From positions 1,031,636 through 1,095,635 of the forward strand of contig NZ_KE136481.1 in NCBI RefSeq assembly GCF_000407185.1: a stretch of 64,000 nt of DNA, written 5' to 3'. Made by a program: the position numbers and the translations under genes. A model generated the notes under the pieces. The model was not told the DNA's origin. It saw nothing but the letters and a program-made list of their open reading frames with translations, and did not search any database. Each line of letters starts with the position of its first letter. Within the stretch, counting starts at the first letter, position 1. Source of the DNA: Enterococcus malodoratus ATCC 43197 (GTDB lineage Bacteria; Bacillota; Bacilli; Lactobacillales; Enterococcaceae). Below, in pieces: positions 63,235-64,000 of this stretch.

Positions 63235-64000
63235 ATGAGAGATTTTTTGAGATCCGTGAATCGGATCGTGGTAAAGATCGGGACCAGTTCCTTGATCCAT
63301 CCAAATGGCAAGATCAATCTTTCTGGAATTGATCAATTGGCTTTTGTATTAACTGACCTTCGTAATCAAGGCAAAGAAATAATATTAGTTTCATCTGGCG
63401 CGATTGGTGTCGGTATGGACAAACTTAGGATTGCAGAACGGCCGCATGAGATTCCTGTTCAACAGGCCGTCGCAGCTGTCGGTCAATCAGAATTGATGCA
63501 TATCTACAATCAGCGTTTCTTAGGCTACAGTCAACAAACGGCGCAAGTTTTGCTGACCCGCGACGTGGTCGATTTCCCTGAAAGCCGCAAAAATGTTATC
63601 AATACATTGCAGCAGCTGATTTCAATGGGAATTATTCCTATCATCAATGAAAATGATACGGTCGCTGTCGACGAAATGGATCATACAAGAAAGTTCGGAG
63701 ACAATGACGAGTTGTCCGCGATCGTTGCGCAATTAATGGATGCTGATTTGCTGATTATGTTAAGCGACATTGATGGATTTTATTCGGATAATCCGTCAAA
63801 AAATAAACAAGCTATTCTTTATTCTACTATCTCAACAATTAATCAAACCCTGATGGACCAAGCAGGCGGTGAAGGCAGCCGATTTGGTACTGGCGGAATG
63901 GTCAGCAAGTTGAAAGCTGCTCAAAGAGTGCTCGATGCCAAAAGTGCGATGGTACTGGCAAATGGCAAACCCCCAAGAATAATTTTTGATATCTTGTCTG
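63235..64000 (+). CDS. proB: Glutamate 5-kinase, partial (runs off the right edge)
   Basis: 255 codons visible from ATG 63235 (GAGGTG ahead). Amino-acid kinase fold: RIVVKIGTSSLIHPNGK, ILVSSGAIGVGMDKL, INENDTVAVDEM, FGDNDELSAIVAQLMDADLLIMLSDIDGFYSDNP and GTGGMVSKLKAAQ. First step of proline synthesis. No T-box is seen upstream, although proBA carries one in some Bacilli. The feedback/PUA end lies outside the window. Confidence 0.95.
   Translation, partial: MRDFLRSVNRIVVKIGTSSLIHPNGKINLSGIDQLAFVLTDLRNQGKEIILVSSGAIGVGMDKLRIAERPHEIPVQQAVAAVGQSELMHIYNQRFLGYSQQTAQVLLTRDVVDFPESRKNVINTLQQLISMGIIPIINENDTVAVDEMDHTRKFGDNDELSAIVAQLMDADLLIMLSDIDGFYSDNPSKNKQAILYSTISTINQTLMDQAGGEGSRFGTGGMVSKLKAAQRVLDAKSAMVLANGKPPRIIFDILS

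Noticed and set aside
1-64000. CRISPR arrays, rRNA genes, prophage or plasmid functions
   Set aside because: No regularly spaced identical repeats with unique spacers, no rRNA sequence, and no phage structural, integrase or replication genes were seen.

Overview
The window comes from a low-GC Gram-positive bacterium, almost certainly an Enterococcus. The evidence is the glyQ/glyS pair behind a glycine T-box, the order recO-era-dgkA-ybeY-pgpH-phoH-yqeY-rpsU, the ccpN-ppsR-fbp gluconeogenic block, a second lipoprotein-type YidC, and an IS30 element of enterococcal type. A complete histidine pathway is present, which E. faecalis is known to lack, so another enterococcal lineage is more likely. 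The species cannot be fixed from sequence alone.

Layout. 1-11.6 kb is a catabolic-looking island: a Gfo/Idh oxidoreductase, type I 3-dehydroquinate dehydratase, a xylose-isomerase-like TIM-barrel enzyme, shikimate dehydrogenase, an MFS carrier, a second transporter and a hydantoinase/oxoprolinase-family protein. Two LysR regulators accompany it; the second is frameshifted at a nine-A tract. This reads as quinate/shikimate uptake and breakdown, possibly to protocatechuate. 11.6-25.9 kb is mixed: a THF riboswitch with folT, efp, an RNA methyltransferase, acylphosphatase, a second YidC, a YknWXYZ-like ABC exporter, a pair of related small membrane proteins behind a two-operator promoter, and a D-cysteine desulfhydrase-like enzyme. 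26-30.9 kb holds a tRNA-Glu(CUC), ccpN, a PEP-synthase/PPDK regulator, class III fructose-bisphosphatase and an auxin-efflux-type carrier. 30.9-34.6 kb is the glyQS operon with its T-box. 34.6-42.9 kb is a compact histidine operon led by an in-frame HisZ-HisG fusion. 43.2-51.3 kb is a conserved housekeeping block. 51.3-59.2 kb holds a second PpsR paralogue and a homoserine branch: hom-thrC-thrB, then a methionine T-box, an IS30 insertion, and metY-metA. 59.2-64 kb holds an ArsR sensor, pgcA, trxB, a YneF-type protein and the start of proB.

The most interesting non-gene signal is a family of about 55-140 bp intergenic repeats, roughly nine copies in 64 kb. Every copy points the same way, and most start immediately after a minus-strand terminator or stop codon. 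Three copies sit in tandem between the glycine T-box terminator and glyQ, two lie inside the histidine operon, and one abuts the IS30 element behind the methionine T-box. Other points worth a second look are the HisZ-HisG fusion, the Met T-box placed exactly at the Thr/Met fork, the homopolymer-broken LysR gene, and the duplicated perfect 16-bp palindrome controlling a small membrane-protein pair.
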